Source: Chthoniobacter flavus Ellin428
GTDB lineage: Bacteria > Verrucomicrobiota > Verrucomicrobiia > Chthoniobacterales > Chthoniobacteraceae
Assembly: GCF_000173075.1 (NCBI RefSeq)
Contig: NZ_ABVL01000012.1
Span: 1 to 64,000, forward strand
Length of the DNA: 64,000 nt
Direction of reading: 5' to 3'
The notes below the pieces were generated by a model. That model saw only the letters and a list, made by a program, of their open reading frames with translations. It made no database searches and had not been told where the DNA came from. The position numbers and the translations under genes are program-made. Positions within the stretch are counted from its first letter, which is position 1. Each line of letters opens with the position of its first letter. Positions 1 through 9,400 of this stretch are shown here, piece by piece.

Positions 1-55
1 AGTTTTTTAAACCTACCACGCGACCACGGCCTTTCAGCCTGTTTCCTGCCGAGCG

Positions 56-922
56 CTATTTTGTGGGTAGCGACTCCAGAAATTCCTTCATGAGCGCGAT
101 GCGCTCGGGGTCGGTGAATTGCTTCCCGCCGTGGACGGCGCCGGGGATGATGACGAGCTTCACCGGAAGGCCGGCTTTCTCATAAGCGGCAGCGAGTTCC
201 TTGGACTGCTCAGGCGGCATCTGGGGATCGGCATCGCCATGGAGAAGCAGTAACGGCGGATCGTGAGCGTCGATGTGATTGACCGGGCTGGCGAGCCTGG
301 CGAGCTCGGGTTTTTCGGTGGGGAGCCCGCCGAGGAGTAATTGCAATGCGGGGATACGGACGCTGCGGCCATGGTCGGTGCTTTGCTCGAGGATGGTCAT
401 GAAATTCGAGGCACCGAAGAGGCTGATGATGCCTTGCACATCGCTCGATTGGTCGAGATTGCCGCCGACGGTTCCTTCGAGTTCCTTGTCGCCATTGGTG
501 ACTCCGACGAGCGCCGCGAGATGGCCACCGGCAGACGCGCCGGCGATGACGATGCGATGCGCGTCGATGCCGAGCTGGGATTGTTGCGCGCGCAGAAAGC
601 GGATGGCCGCTTTGATATCGTGAGCCTGCGCGGGGAAGGGGGCTTGCGTGGAGAGACGGTAATCGATGCTGGCCAGCGCGAAGCCCTGATCAACGAGGGG
701 GCGGAGCGGATTTTCCTTTTTCGATCCGCCGCGCCACGCTCCACCGTGCACATAGACAATCAGCGGCGGGTGGGCCTTTTCCGGAAGGTAAAGGTCGAGC
801 TTCAGCGACAGATCGCCGACACGGGCGTACTCGATGTCGCGCTTGATATCGATGGCCGAGGCCAGTGACGGAAAGACCAGTGCGAGGAAGAGGACGAACG
901 CGAGACGGCGCGCGGGGGACAT
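56..922 (-). CDS. Exported alpha/beta-hydrolase (BD-FAE/carboxylesterase type)
   Basis: A 288-residue serine hydrolase with a Sec signal peptide (hydrophobic residues 7-22, ending ASA). The oxyanion motif HGGAW is at residues 59-63 and the nucleophile is S130 in GASAG. The probable acid is D232 in HGDADP and the probable histidine is H264 in AVHGG. This order is typical of the bifunctional feruloyl/acetyl-xylan esterase-like and arylacetamide-deacetylase-like families, so it probably removes acyl groups from plant polymers or small esters in the periplasm; the substrate is not shown by sequence. It lies downstream of rsmI but is separated from it by a palindromic repeat, so it may not be in the same transcript. 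Confidence 0.85.
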   Translation of the reverse strand: MSPARRLAFVLFLALVFPSLASAIDIKRDIEYARVGDLSLKLDLYLPEKAHPPLIVYVHGGAWRGGSKKENPLRPLVDQGFALASIDYRLSTQAPFPAQAHDIKAAIRFLRAQQSQLGIDAHRIVIAGASAGGHLAALVGVTNGDKELEGTVGGNLDQSSDVQGIISLFGASNFMTILEQSTDHGRSVRIPALQLLLGGLPTEKPELARLASPVNHIDAHDPPLLLLHGDADPQMPPEQSKELAAAYEKAGLPVKLVIIPGAVHGGKQFTDPERIALMKEFLESLPTK

Positions 923-927
923 GAAGA

Positions 928-1056
928 AAAGGATGAAGGCGGAAGGATGAAGGATGAAGAAAAAAGCGACGCGCTCTTTGGCGACCGAACGTCCGCACTC
1001 CCCATCCCGCGCAGCGCGCTTTACTTCATCCTTCCGCCTTCATCCCTCATCCTTTT
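928..1056. repeat. Palindromic intergenic repeat, GGATGAAG family, copy 1
   Basis: An inverted repeat between two minus-strand genes. The left arm (928-960) is built of GGATGAAG-type units and the right arm (1021-1056) is its complement, with CTTCATCC-type units. A second element with the same arms, and with a similar segment before the right arm (TTTACTTCATCCTT), lies at 29021-29115. The arms could form a long hairpin and may work as a processing or termination signal downstream of rsmI. Confidence 0.6.
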
Positions 1057-1718
1057 CACACCCCGCTGACCAGGAACACGATCTCGCCCTTCACCGACTT
1101 GGCGGAATAGTGCGCGAGCAGTTCGGGGGCGAGGCCGATGCGGAACTCTTCGAATTGCTTGGTCAACTCGCGGGCGACACAGAGCCGGCGCTCGGGAAAA
1201 CGCTGAGCGCAGACTTCGAGCGTCTTGAGCAGGCGATGCGGGGACTCGAAGAAGACGGTGGTCACTTCGCGCGCCGAGGCGGCGAGAAGATCGCGCTCAC
1301 GTCCGCCGCTCTTCACCGGGAGAAAGCCGCCGTAGAAAAACGCCTCCGCGGGAAAACCGCTGCCGATGAGAGCGGTGAGCACCGCGCTGGGGCCGGGCAG
1401 AATGGTGTAAGGTAGTCCGCGCTCGATGCAGGCGCGCAGGAGACGATGGCCAGGATCGCTGATGCCCGGCAGCCCCGCGTCGGTGATGACGGCGATGTGT
1501 TTGCCGGCGGCCAGCTCCTCGATCAATTCCGCGGTGCGGCGCGCTTCGTTGTGCTCGTGGTAACTGACGAGCGGCTTGTGGATCTCGTAATGGCGCAGGA
1601 GATTGCCCGAGTGCCGCGTGTCTTCGCAGGCAATGAGATCGGCGCTTTTCAGCGTCTCCAGCGCACGCAGGGTGATGTCCCCGAGATTGCCGATGGGGGT
1701 GGCGACGAGCGAGAGCAC
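1056..1718 (-). CDS. rsmI: 16S rRNA (cytidine-1402-2'-O)-methyltransferase
   Basis: RsmI transfers a methyl group from SAM to the 2'-O of C1402 in the 16S rRNA P site. The protein begins with the typical VATPIGNLGDIT tetrapyrrole-methylase motif, followed by ACEDTRHS near residue 35, DAGLPGISDPG near residue 81, LPGPSA near residue 127 and FESPHRL near residue 158. At 220 residues it is shorter than E. coli RsmI (286) because the C-terminal extension is missing; compact forms are common outside Proteobacteria. Its start is 20 bp after the stop of the LptE-like gene, so the two are probably co-transcribed. Confidence 0.95.
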   Translation of the reverse strand: MLSLVATPIGNLGDITLRALETLKSADLIACEDTRHSGNLLRHYEIHKPLVSYHEHNEARRTAELIEELAAGKHIAVITDAGLPGISDPGHRLLRACIERGLPYTILPGPSAVLTALIGSGFPAEAFFYGGFLPVKSGGRERDLLAASAREVTTVFFESPHRLLKTLEVCAQRFPERRLCVARELTKQFEEFRIGLAPELLAHYSAKSVKGEIVFLVSGV

Positions 1719-1738
1719 GGGGCAGGGCTTCCCGCGCC

Positions 1739-2263
1739 TTACCAGCCTTCGGCGTACTGGCTCACGAGCTGCACCGCCATGTCGGCGGCGGCCAGCGGCA
1801 CGGCCTGGCGTTCGTCCTGGTTCACGTCCTGAGAGACGGAATCCGAACCGGTGGCGTAGAAGCTGGTGGTGCCGGTGACGACGCGCTGGTCGACGATCAC
1901 CCCGGTGCTCTTCTTGGTGAGCTTGAAGCGGCAGCGTACGTTGAGCGTGTATTCCTTGGTGAGGAGGACGTTGCCCCGGACCGAGCGCGCGGGATTGCGC
2001 TGAAGGACGTCGAGCGTGCCTTCGAGGATCGCGTCAGCATCCTTCTCGTCGACGATCTGGTAAGTGCCATCCTGCTGGAATTGATTGATGACGGTGGTGG
2101 CGAGGATTGTCTCGACGCGGGGTTCGAGCGTGTCATTCCGGAAGGTTGGAATGGCGATCTTGTGAATGCCTTCCATGAACTTCGGCTGGACCGGTCCGAT
2201 GTGATATCCTGCACAACCGGTGAAAACGAACGCTGCCAGGGACAGCAAAAAGGCGAATCTCAT
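1739..2263 (-). CDS. LptE-like LPS-assembly lipoprotein
   Basis: A 174-residue lipoprotein precursor: hydrophobic leader followed by FTGC, with C17 as the likely lipidation site. The mature part begins GYHIGPVQP and carries the IAIPTFRNDT..EP segment and a DADAILEG segment typical of the LptE/RlpB superfamily, which plugs the LptD barrel and helps deliver LPS to the outer membrane. The start codon overlaps the stop of the upstream TPR gene by 4 bp (ATGA), which suggests translational coupling. Family assignment is by motif; no LptD is in the window. Confidence 0.8.
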   Translation of the reverse strand: MRFAFLLSLAAFVFTGCAGYHIGPVQPKFMEGIHKIAIPTFRNDTLEPRVETILATTVINQFQQDGTYQIVDEKDADAILEGTLDVLQRNPARSVRGNVLLTKEYTLNVRCRFKLTKKSTGVIVDQRVVTGTTSFYATGSDSVSQDVNQDERQAVPLAAADMAVQLVSQYAEGW

Positions 2264-3519
2264 TGGTTCAGCTTGGGCGGCTCGGACTCGGGCGGAGCAG
2301 GGGTGAGAGGCAGGGTGCCCGCGGGCTTCGTCTCTCCGCCGGGCAGCGGAGGCTCCACCGCCGGGACGGGGCCGAGGTTATCCGGTGAGGTGCGCAGCTT
2401 TGGCTTCGCCGGCGCGGTCTCGACTTTCTGCTTTAGCTCCGCCACGGGCGGGCCGACGTAGTCCGGTCGCGAGACGGTATCCACCTTGGCCTGCAGTTTC
2501 CGGCGCTCGAGCGCGCGGTTGCCGGTCTCGGTGCGTTCCGGTCCGGCGCGCAGGGCGTCCTCGCCGTATTCGTTCTTCAGCGCCTCGATGCGGCCTTTCG
2601 CATATTCGGCCTCGGGCGAACCGGGCTGCGCCTTGATCACATCATTGTAGTAAATGACCGCCGACTTGAACTTCCGCGTCTTGTCGTAAAATTTCGCGAT
2701 ATCGAGGATGTTCTTGTTGGTGCCACCTTCGAGGTTGCGGATGTTCTCGTTGGCCTGCGCCACTTTTTCGCTATTCGGATAACGGGCGGTGAAGTCTTCG
2801 AACGCTTCGCGGGCCTTGCGATTCGTCGCGGGATCGTAGGAGCCCTCACGAGCGTCCTTCGCCCGAACGTAACCGACTTGATAAAGCGCGTCTGCTGCCA
2901 CCGGGTCATTCGGATATTTCGTGTAGACCGCCTGATACGCCTCGATGGCTTTCGGATAATCGTTCTGCTTCTCCAGCGCCTGGCCGACATTGAACTGCGA
3001 GAGCGGCGCCAGTTTGCTGAACGGCGCGTTCTTCACGATGCTCTCGAACATGGCCTGCGCGCGCTGCATCGAGGGCCCCACCGGCACGCCGAAAACCTTG
3101 CGCTTCTGGCCTTCGAGGAAAAGCTTGGCGATCTTGAACATCGAATCCACGACCGCATCGAAATCCTCACCCTGCGGATACTTCGTCAGGTAGGAATTGT
3201 ATGCATCGAAAGCCTTGTCGTAGTCGTGGTGCTTTTCGAGCAACATGCCGACTTTGCGCTGCGCCTTGGGCGCGAGAAACGATTGGCCGAAGCGTTTGAC
3301 CAGCGCCTTGTACGATTTGTAAGCCCCAGAGTCGTTGCCGCTTGCCTCGAGTTTCTCCGCCTTTTTCATTTGCTCGGCGGCGCTGCCGGCCACCGCGGTG
3401 TCGTCACCTTCCACGGTCCAACCCTCGTCGGAGCGATAGACGACGGCTGCGTTCACCTGGCTCAGAGGCATCAGGAGGGACAGCAGCGTCAGGGCAACAA
3501 GAGGCGCGGTTTTCGACAT
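2260..3519 (-). CDS. Exported TPR protein, BamD/YbgF-like
   Basis: A 419-residue periplasmic or outer-membrane-associated protein. Residues 1-25 form a signal peptide ending VNA, without a lipobox cysteine. TPR-like repeats follow, with recurring patterns such as AYKSYKALVKRFG, AFDAYNSYLTKYPQG, AIEAYQAVYTKYPND and AFEDFTARYPNS, as in BamD and CpoB/YbgF. The last 90 residues are proline-rich and low in complexity. Together with the overlapping LptE-like gene it forms an outer-membrane biogenesis unit. A role as BamD is plausible, but the missing lipobox and long tail make it uncertain. Confidence 0.75.
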   Translation of the reverse strand: MSKTAPLVALTLLSLLMPLSQVNAAVVYRSDEGWTVEGDDTAVAGSAAEQMKKAEKLEASGNDSGAYKSYKALVKRFGQSFLAPKAQRKVGMLLEKHHDYDKAFDAYNSYLTKYPQGEDFDAVVDSMFKIAKLFLEGQKRKVFGVPVGPSMQRAQAMFESIVKNAPFSKLAPLSQFNVGQALEKQNDYPKAIEAYQAVYTKYPNDPVAADALYQVGYVRAKDAREGSYDPATNRKAREAFEDFTARYPNSEKVAQANENIRNLEGGTNKNILDIAKFYDKTRKFKSAVIYYNDVIKAQPGSPEAEYAKGRIEALKNEYGEDALRAGPERTETGNRALERRKLQAKVDTVSRPDYVGPPVAELKQKVETAPAKPKLRTSPDNLGPVPAVEPPLPGGETKPAGTLPLTPAPPESEPPKLNQ

Positions 3520-3762
3520 GAGGCGCGCACGCTAAGCAAGCAAGGCGGGTGCGTCAAGCGATCAGCCGAGGGGGAGGCGGGGCCTCCAGAGTAGCGGCGC
3601 TGAGCTATTTCTCCAGAGTGAAGCGGTCCCGGCGGCTTCCGTGGTTTCACCGGGCTGGCGATTCCCGGGCCGCGGCCGCGGTCAGAAATGAGACGGAGGT
3701 GCCGCTGACGTGTGACATGTTCGCCAGACTCCCCTTGCTTTCCCAATGCGACCGGTTCGCGT

Positions 3763-4608
3763 TCACACTGGGCCGGAGAAGAGCGCGGTGAGCCGGCCCA
3801 GGAACGGGCGCAGGGCCTGCGGGCTGTAATTCTGCCACTCGGTGAAATGCTGGCTGAGCGACTTGCCCGGCTGATGGGCGCCGATATTGAGATAAGCCAT
3901 CGCCGCCCAGCCGGCCGGTTCGGCTTCGAAGAGCGGGAGCATCTGGCGCGCGATGATCACTTCCTTTTCGCGCAGTACGGGATTCTCCCGCAGGGAGGCT
4001 TCATTCTGTCGGAACCACGCGAGGAAGCTGGTATCGGCGGGCAGTTGGTGCTCCGGCTTGGCCAGACGATCGCTGGCGTATTTGGCCATCGCCGGCGCGT
4101 AGGAGCGCCACGTTTCATAAGGAGCATTCTGCGCCCACGTGACACCGAGTCGGCGCAGGACGAACAACGAACTGGTCTCGCACAGGCTTTCCTCGAACCA
4201 GAGATTCGAATGGCGGCCCGGGTGCCAGCCGTGCAGGGCGATGGCGCTGTGCTGGGCGAGCGCGTGGCAGAATTCGTGGCCAAATTGAAACGCCATCTGC
4301 GCCCAACGCGCGTCCTCGCTGTTCAGGCCGATGCGGATGCGCCCGCGCCAGTCGTGCCCGAAATCGGTCTGCGGAAAATCGGTGCGGTGATAGATGTGGA
4401 CCGGCTTGATGCGCTGGCCCGGGCAATTCTGCCAGACCTCATTTGCCGCGGAGAGAGTCACCGCGCGCACATCGGCCGAAGAAGCGCTGCCCCAGCCGCG
4501 GTTGTCGATGATGATTTCGAGGGTGTCGCTGTCGGCCACGGCCTGGGCGAGGCGCGGCGTGCCAAGGCCCGCGGCAGCGAGCGCGGTGAGAAAACGGCGG
4601 CGATGCAT
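3763..4608 (-). CDS. Putative exported zinc metallopeptidase (HExxH)
   Basis: A 281-residue protein starting MHRRRFLTALAAAGLG, an arginine-rich Tat-like leader that ends near ALA/AQA about residue 23. The start at 4608 is preferred over an upstream in-frame ATG (4719) because it places this leader at the N-terminus. Residues 111-115 are HEFCH, a zincin HExxH motif, followed by a possible third ligand region around WFEESLCE. I do not recognise the family; it resembles short gluzincin-like proteins of unknown substrate. It is convergent with nothing and stands alone; 240 bp of featureless sequence follow it. Confidence 0.6.
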   Translation of the reverse strand: MHRRRFLTALAAAGLGTPRLAQAVADSDTLEIIIDNRGWGSASSADVRAVTLSAANEVWQNCPGQRIKPVHIYHRTDFPQTDFGHDWRGRIRIGLNSEDARWAQMAFQFGHEFCHALAQHSAIALHGWHPGRHSNLWFEESLCETSSLFVLRRLGVTWAQNAPYETWRSYAPAMAKYASDRLAKPEHQLPADTSFLAWFRQNEASLRENPVLREKEVIIARQMLPLFEAEPAGWAAMAYLNIGAHQPGKSLSQHFTEWQNYSPQALRPFLGRLTALFSGPV

Positions 4609-4733
4609 GGATGAAAGGAGCGCGCCGCTTCTCGCACCGTTCGCGGGCAAAGACGAGCACGGAATCCGCGGAAAGAGGTTTGAAGGCGAGGCAGGTAATC
4701 GGGAAAGTGGCCGCCGCATCCCCGACTGGAACT

Positions 4734-5048
4734 ATGATTCGCAAAGCTTTTGTTATGTCCGTCCATGCCAGCAGCGAGGAAGAATACGCGCGGCGGCACT
4801 CCCCGATCTGGCCTGAGCTGGAACAAGTCCTCAAAGACCATGGCGCGCACAATTACTCCATCTTCCTGCATCCCGGGACGCGGCAGCTTTTCGGCTATGT
4901 GGAGATCGAGGACGAGGCGCGGTGGAACGCGATTGCGCAAACGCCCATCTGCCAAAAGTGGTGGACGCGCATGGCCGATGTGATGCCGGCCAATCCGGAC
5001 CACAGTCCGGTCGCGCAGGAGTTGAAGGAAGTCTTTCACCTCGTGTAG
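4734..5048 (+). CDS. rhaM: L-rhamnose mutarotase
   Basis: A 104-residue protein closely matching RhaM/YiiL, which interconverts the anomers of L-rhamnose. Family landmarks are MIRKAFVMSV at the start, EEYARRHSPIWPELE, DHGAHNYSIFL, the RWNAIAQTPICQKWW segment and DVMPANPDHSPV near the C-terminus. The length is exactly that of the family. The ATG at 4734 gives the family's N-terminus; the longer frame upstream is not expected. No other rhamnose genes are adjacent, so it acts as a stand-alone accessory to rhamnose use. Confidence 0.95.
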   Translation: MIRKAFVMSVHASSEEEYARRHSPIWPELEQVLKDHGAHNYSIFLHPGTRQLFGYVEIEDEARWNAIAQTPICQKWWTRMADVMPANPDHSPVAQELKEVFHLV

Positions 5049-5400
5049 TGCCTGAGTTGATAGTGGAGAGTGGATATTTGAGGCTTGGCGAGAAGTCCAT
5101 GGTGCCGTGGGGACAATTGATAGCCGCCTTTCGGCCTGCCACATCGCCGGCCGAATCGCTGTTGAGCGCGCCAGGAACGCTTGCGTTTTGGAGTGCGCGC
5201 GCTGCTGCGCCGCTTTGAGAACCAGTCCTCGAAAAGCAGCCGCGCATCGCATCATCGAAACGCCGCTCGCCCGTGCATCGCCAAATGCGGAGCGTAATCA
5301 TCGCCAGCGTTTCCATCGGGGAATCCGCTGCCTGAAAGTAGCGCCCTCGGCTGCCGATTTGCCTTTACCCGAAACGTTTTCGAGACCTTCCTTTCCGGCC
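5049..5400. other. Intergenic region between rhaM and terC
   Basis: I find no credible gene in these 352 bp. A segment at 5114-5146 (TTGATAGCC..TTTCGGCCTGCCAC) recurs as its reverse complement at 6357-6390, just beyond terC, so terC is flanked by partial inverted repeats. I looked for a yybP-ykoY manganese riboswitch, common upstream of terC genes, and did not find its conserved core. Confidence 0.5.
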
Positions 5401-6111
5401 ATGTCGATTACGGACCCGAATCTCTGGATTAGCCTGGTGACGCTGACCGCGCTCGAGATCGTCCTGGGGATTGATAACATCATCTTCATCACGATCCTCG
5501 CCGGGAAGTTGGCCGAGGCGTTGCAGGGACGGGCCCGGACGATCGGTCTGGCGCTGGCGCTGATCACACGCGTGCTCCTCCTGTGTTCGATCTTCTGGCT
5601 CACGCGGCTCACCGCACCGCTCTTCCATGTTTTCGGCCATGGCTTCTCCGGACGCGATCTCGTGATGATCGCGGGCGGCTTGTTCCTCCTGTGGAAAAGT
5701 GTGCACGAAATTCACGGCACCGTGGAAGGCGAGGAAAGCGGTCAGCCCGAAAAGAAGAGTACGGGCTTTTGGGGGGTGATCGCGCAGATCGTGGTCATCG
5801 ATATCGTCTTCTCGCTCGATTCCGTCATCACCGCGGTCGGCCTCGCGCAGCATATTGAAGTGATGATTGCCGCGGTGGTGCTGGCCATGGGGGTGATGCT
5901 GCTCGCCGCCAAACCGATCGGAGACTTCGTCAATCGTCACCCGACAATCAAGATGCTCGCGCTTTCCTTCCTCCTACTTGTCGGCATGGTGCTCATCGCG
6001 GATGGTTGCGGGCAGCACGTCGACAAGGGCTACATCTATTTCGCCATGGCTTTCTCGTTCGCGGTCGAAATGCTGAACATCCGCATGCGCAAAAAGCAGG
6101 CGAAGGGGTGA
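5401..6111 (+). CDS. TerC family integral membrane protein
   Basis: A 236-residue inner-membrane protein with about seven transmembrane helices. It has the TerC family's two acidic motifs inside helices: EIVLGIDNIIF near residue 20 and FSLDSVITAVG near residue 138. E. coli YgdQ has the same length. TerC-family proteins are linked to metal (manganese, tellurite) resistance or to metallation of exported proteins; the substrate cannot be read here. The ATG at 5401 is preferred to an upstream in-frame start because the protein then begins MSITDPNLWISL, the usual family N-terminus. Confidence 0.9.
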   Translation: MSITDPNLWISLVTLTALEIVLGIDNIIFITILAGKLAEALQGRARTIGLALALITRVLLLCSIFWLTRLTAPLFHVFGHGFSGRDLVMIAGGLFLLWKSVHEIHGTVEGEESGQPEKKSTGFWGVIAQIVVIDIVFSLDSVITAVGLAQHIEVMIAAVVLAMGVMLLAAKPIGDFVNRHPTIKMLALSFLLLVGMVLIADGCGQHVDKGYIYFAMAFSFAVEMLNIRMRKKQAKG

Positions 6112-6117
6112 TCTTTT

Positions 6118-6325
6118 AAAACGCAGAGACGCGGCGCGGCAAAGCCGCAACCAAAAGGGGAGCCACGAACATGCGAAAAGACAGGGAAGGGAAAGTGACC
6201 CGCGAATCACCCGAATGACGCGAATGATCTGCCCTCATTCGTGTTATTTGCGTGATTCGCGGGCCAAAAATTCTACGCGTCGTGCGGACATTTTCATGGT
6301 TAGCACTGCAGAGACGCAGAGGCGT
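6118..6325 (+). repeat. Dispersed ~200-bp repeat (family A), copy 1
   Basis: Non-coding repeat beginning AAACGCAGAGACGC and ending near GCAGAGACGCAGAGG. Near-identical copies are at 39666-39871 (inverted) and 50022-50222 (same direction). An internal palindrome has arms CCCGCGAATCAC (6199-6210) and GTGATTCGCGGG (6252-6263). The rest of the 6112-6412 gap holds GTTGATAGT-type short repeats (6380-6410) and no gene. Confidence 0.85.
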
Positions 6326-6412
6326 GGAAGAGACATTTGTGGCCGGCATTGGTCCACGACGTGGCAGGCCGAAAACCGGCTATCAACTATCAACTGTCAA
6401 CTATCAACTCCC

Positions 6413-9400
6413 CTACAGTTTGATCGTCTCGCCCGGTTTCCCCTTGGAGCCAGGGCCGAGACGTTTGACCAATTCGTCGAGTCGTTTTTGCAAATCGGGT
6501 TGCTTGCGAAGTTGAGGGGAGGCCTGGATTTTTTTCACCAGTTCCGCCGCCTGGGTGGTCATGCCTACCTGGTTCATCAGCTCCGCGGCCGAAAGTTGAA
6601 GCTCGAGGTTGTAGAGATCGGAGGCCTTGATCTTGAGCAAGATCGCGACAGCTTCCGAATTCATACCCATCCGGTTGATTGTTTCCGCGACCGAGAGTTG
6701 GACGGCGCCGCGGTGAAATTCCTCGGAGTCTTTGATTGTCTGCAACAGAGCGGCGACGTCCGCGGCCAAACCCGCACGATTCAACACCTCCATGGCCATC
6801 AATCGCTGCTTTGTATCACGAAAGTCGGCGGTGATCTGGAGTCTTCGTATAATCTTTTTGGCTTCTGTGGGCAGGCCGGCCTGAGTCATCAAATCCGCCG
6901 CTGTCAGATTCTGTTCGACGTCCGGAGTGGACGCGACTCGCAAGGCGCTCCCATCCCACGAGATCCACTCCTGGAGAGCGCGGTTGGCGGCTTCCTTTTG
7001 GGAAATGGACAGCGCCAGTTTTGCCCGGTCCAAGTAGGGCCGGCCGTCATAGAGGTCCGGGAGTTTCTCATCGATGTGGAGAGCCAGTTCACGACCTTCG
7101 GGCCATTCGGCCAGGACGTCGGCCAATGAGCGCAATGTCACGCGGGTCTGGGGAGCCCACGGCGCGAGCACGCCAATGTCCCCGAGCAGTCCCGTCGCTA
7201 CCAGTCGATCCGGCATCCCCGGTCTGCCCGTCGACTGTAACTCGTCCAGGATTTCATCGAATTCCTTTTTCATGGAAGCGAGCCGCGCGGGGTTGTGTTT
7301 GAGGATATCAATCCACAAGACGAGCAACTGCTCTGGGCTGTGGGGGTGAGCCGCCGCGACTGCGGCCGCTTTGGCCCTGAGCGCGTCCAGCACATTCGCG
7401 TCGCTGGCCAGCTGCATCACCTTCGTGCCCTGGAGACTGGACTTGTGATCCTGGAAAATGGTCTGGCTCCACTTTCTCTCGGGAGACACGATTTTATAGC
7501 CCCACGGCTGACGCGCGACGGGAGGGAGGAAATAGCTCTCGAATTCCTGGATTGCCTCATCCTTGCGACCGGCTTTGAGTAACGCCGGAATCAGCGACTG
7601 CAGGAGGTTGGTTTCCTGAAATGAGGAAGTGGTTCCCCGCCTTGCGCGCGCCAGTGCGGCCTGCCACAGCTGGATCGCTTCCGCGGGCTTTCCATCCTGA
7701 TTCATTGCCTCCGCGACCTGCTGGTAATAAAAGGTCGTATCCCGAGAGAAGAAAGCGAGAGCCGCCAGAAGATTGCCCGGCGGTGTTTTGAGCAAAATGG
7801 TACTGAATTGGTCGAGCTGCCCGGCGGCTTTGAAAGTGGCGAGATACCCGTTGAAACCTTCGCTGAAGATCGCCTGTGGATCTTTGGCAAAGACTGCCTC
7901 CCAAACGCGCACGGCGTCGGCCGGCTGACGATTCGCCGCGAGCGCGCCGCCCAGCCGGAGTTGGAGCGAAAGATCGTTCGGGCGCAACTCTACGGCACGA
8001 CGAGCGTAGGTGACGGCCTGCGCGGCGTCGTTTTCGAAAGCATCGGCCAGCCGCAACACGGTTTCGAGCGATTGGGGATTGGCTGCCAATTGCCTTTTGA
8101 GTTCATCGGTATACTCGGTCAGGACGCTTCCTCGCCGCAGCGCGTCGAGTGCCGCCCTCCGATAGTACCGCTCCATCGCCGTCGTACCCAAAGGTGAAAC
8201 CCGGGCGAGAATCCCGTGAGCCAGTCCAGTCGCCGTGCGCAAATTGCGGGCCGCCGATTCCCGCTCCAGTTCCTTCACCGCCCCGGCCATGCCGGTGTAG
8301 AACTTCACTTCGCTCTTCGCCCGCTTGCTGCTTTGGAAATTCAAGGCCTGTTCCTGGAGGCCGAGATCCTTCATCACTCTCTCCAGCGTGTCGTCCGAAT
8401 CGATCGACGGGAAGCCGGCCAGTTGCACGGCCAGCGTTTTGGCGCGTTCGTTGTCTTTCTGCGCCCGGGCCAGGACCAGGAGTCGCGCCACTTGGTCGCT
8501 GGCAATGTCGGGATCGGTGGTGGACACCTTTTCCAATTCGCCTCGCGCTTCATCATAGCGTTCCATCTCGGTGAGCATCGAGCCCGCGAGGAGATGCACT
8601 TCATCGTTGCCGGTGGCGGTTGCGAGATCGAGGGCTTCGTGGATCGCCCGGTCGCGATCTTTCATCCACCACGAAAGACAAATGACCGCCAGGCGGGCAT
8701 GCAGATTCCGGGGCGACGGGAGCTCCTTTGCTTTTTGGCTGATCGCCGTGCGCAGCGCGGCGCCCTTTCCGTACTGGTTGGGAATCTCGAAAATCTCAAA
8801 CCAGCTCCACGAAAAGCGGTAAATGAGCCGCCCGTCGTAGGGAAATTTTTGCACCGCATGCAAAATCGAACGCCCCTGCCACAAGCTGCTGCGGAGATTG
8901 GTGCGGTCAAAAGTGTCCTGCATCCCCGAGACGAGCCATTTCATCAGGCGGGGATCGTCCGGATTTTGTTCGGCGATGACTCGGGCGAGCTGTGTCTTGC
9001 GAGTTTCTTGTCCGGTGTAGGGGCTGCCGGGGTTTTCCGCTTTCTCCTTCTCCTCCTGTGTGGTGAGCATCGCCTCGGCGTGTTCCACATCCCCCGTGGC
9101 CATGGCGAGATCCATGGCCATGTACTGACGATCGGCGGGAACTGCCTTCCACCCTTCCAGCGCCGTGCGGGCCGCCTCCACGGCTTCTTTGCCCTGTCCC
9201 GCCAGCTTCAGGACTTTGCTCAATTCCACCTGACCGAGGACCAAGGTGTCCGGATGTTTCTCCCGCGCCAGAAACGCTTTTAGGAGAGAAGACAACACGG
9301 AGGGATCGACGTCCACCCGGCCGGTGCCCGGCAGGATATTGGCGCCGAGCTCGAGCAGAACTTCGAGGCCGATCGCCTGGGTCAGCTCGTCGCCGGATGG

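Noticed and set aside
5250..5400. Possible yybP-ykoY manganese riboswitch upstream of terC
   Set aside because: The region has a weak resemblance (CTGCCTGAAAG) but not the conserved paired core and loop sequences of that class.
6118..6325. Treating the repeat copies as a CRISPR or transposon with a gene
   Set aside because: No regular short repeat-spacer array, no ORF and no transposase; they fit non-coding dispersed palindromes instead.
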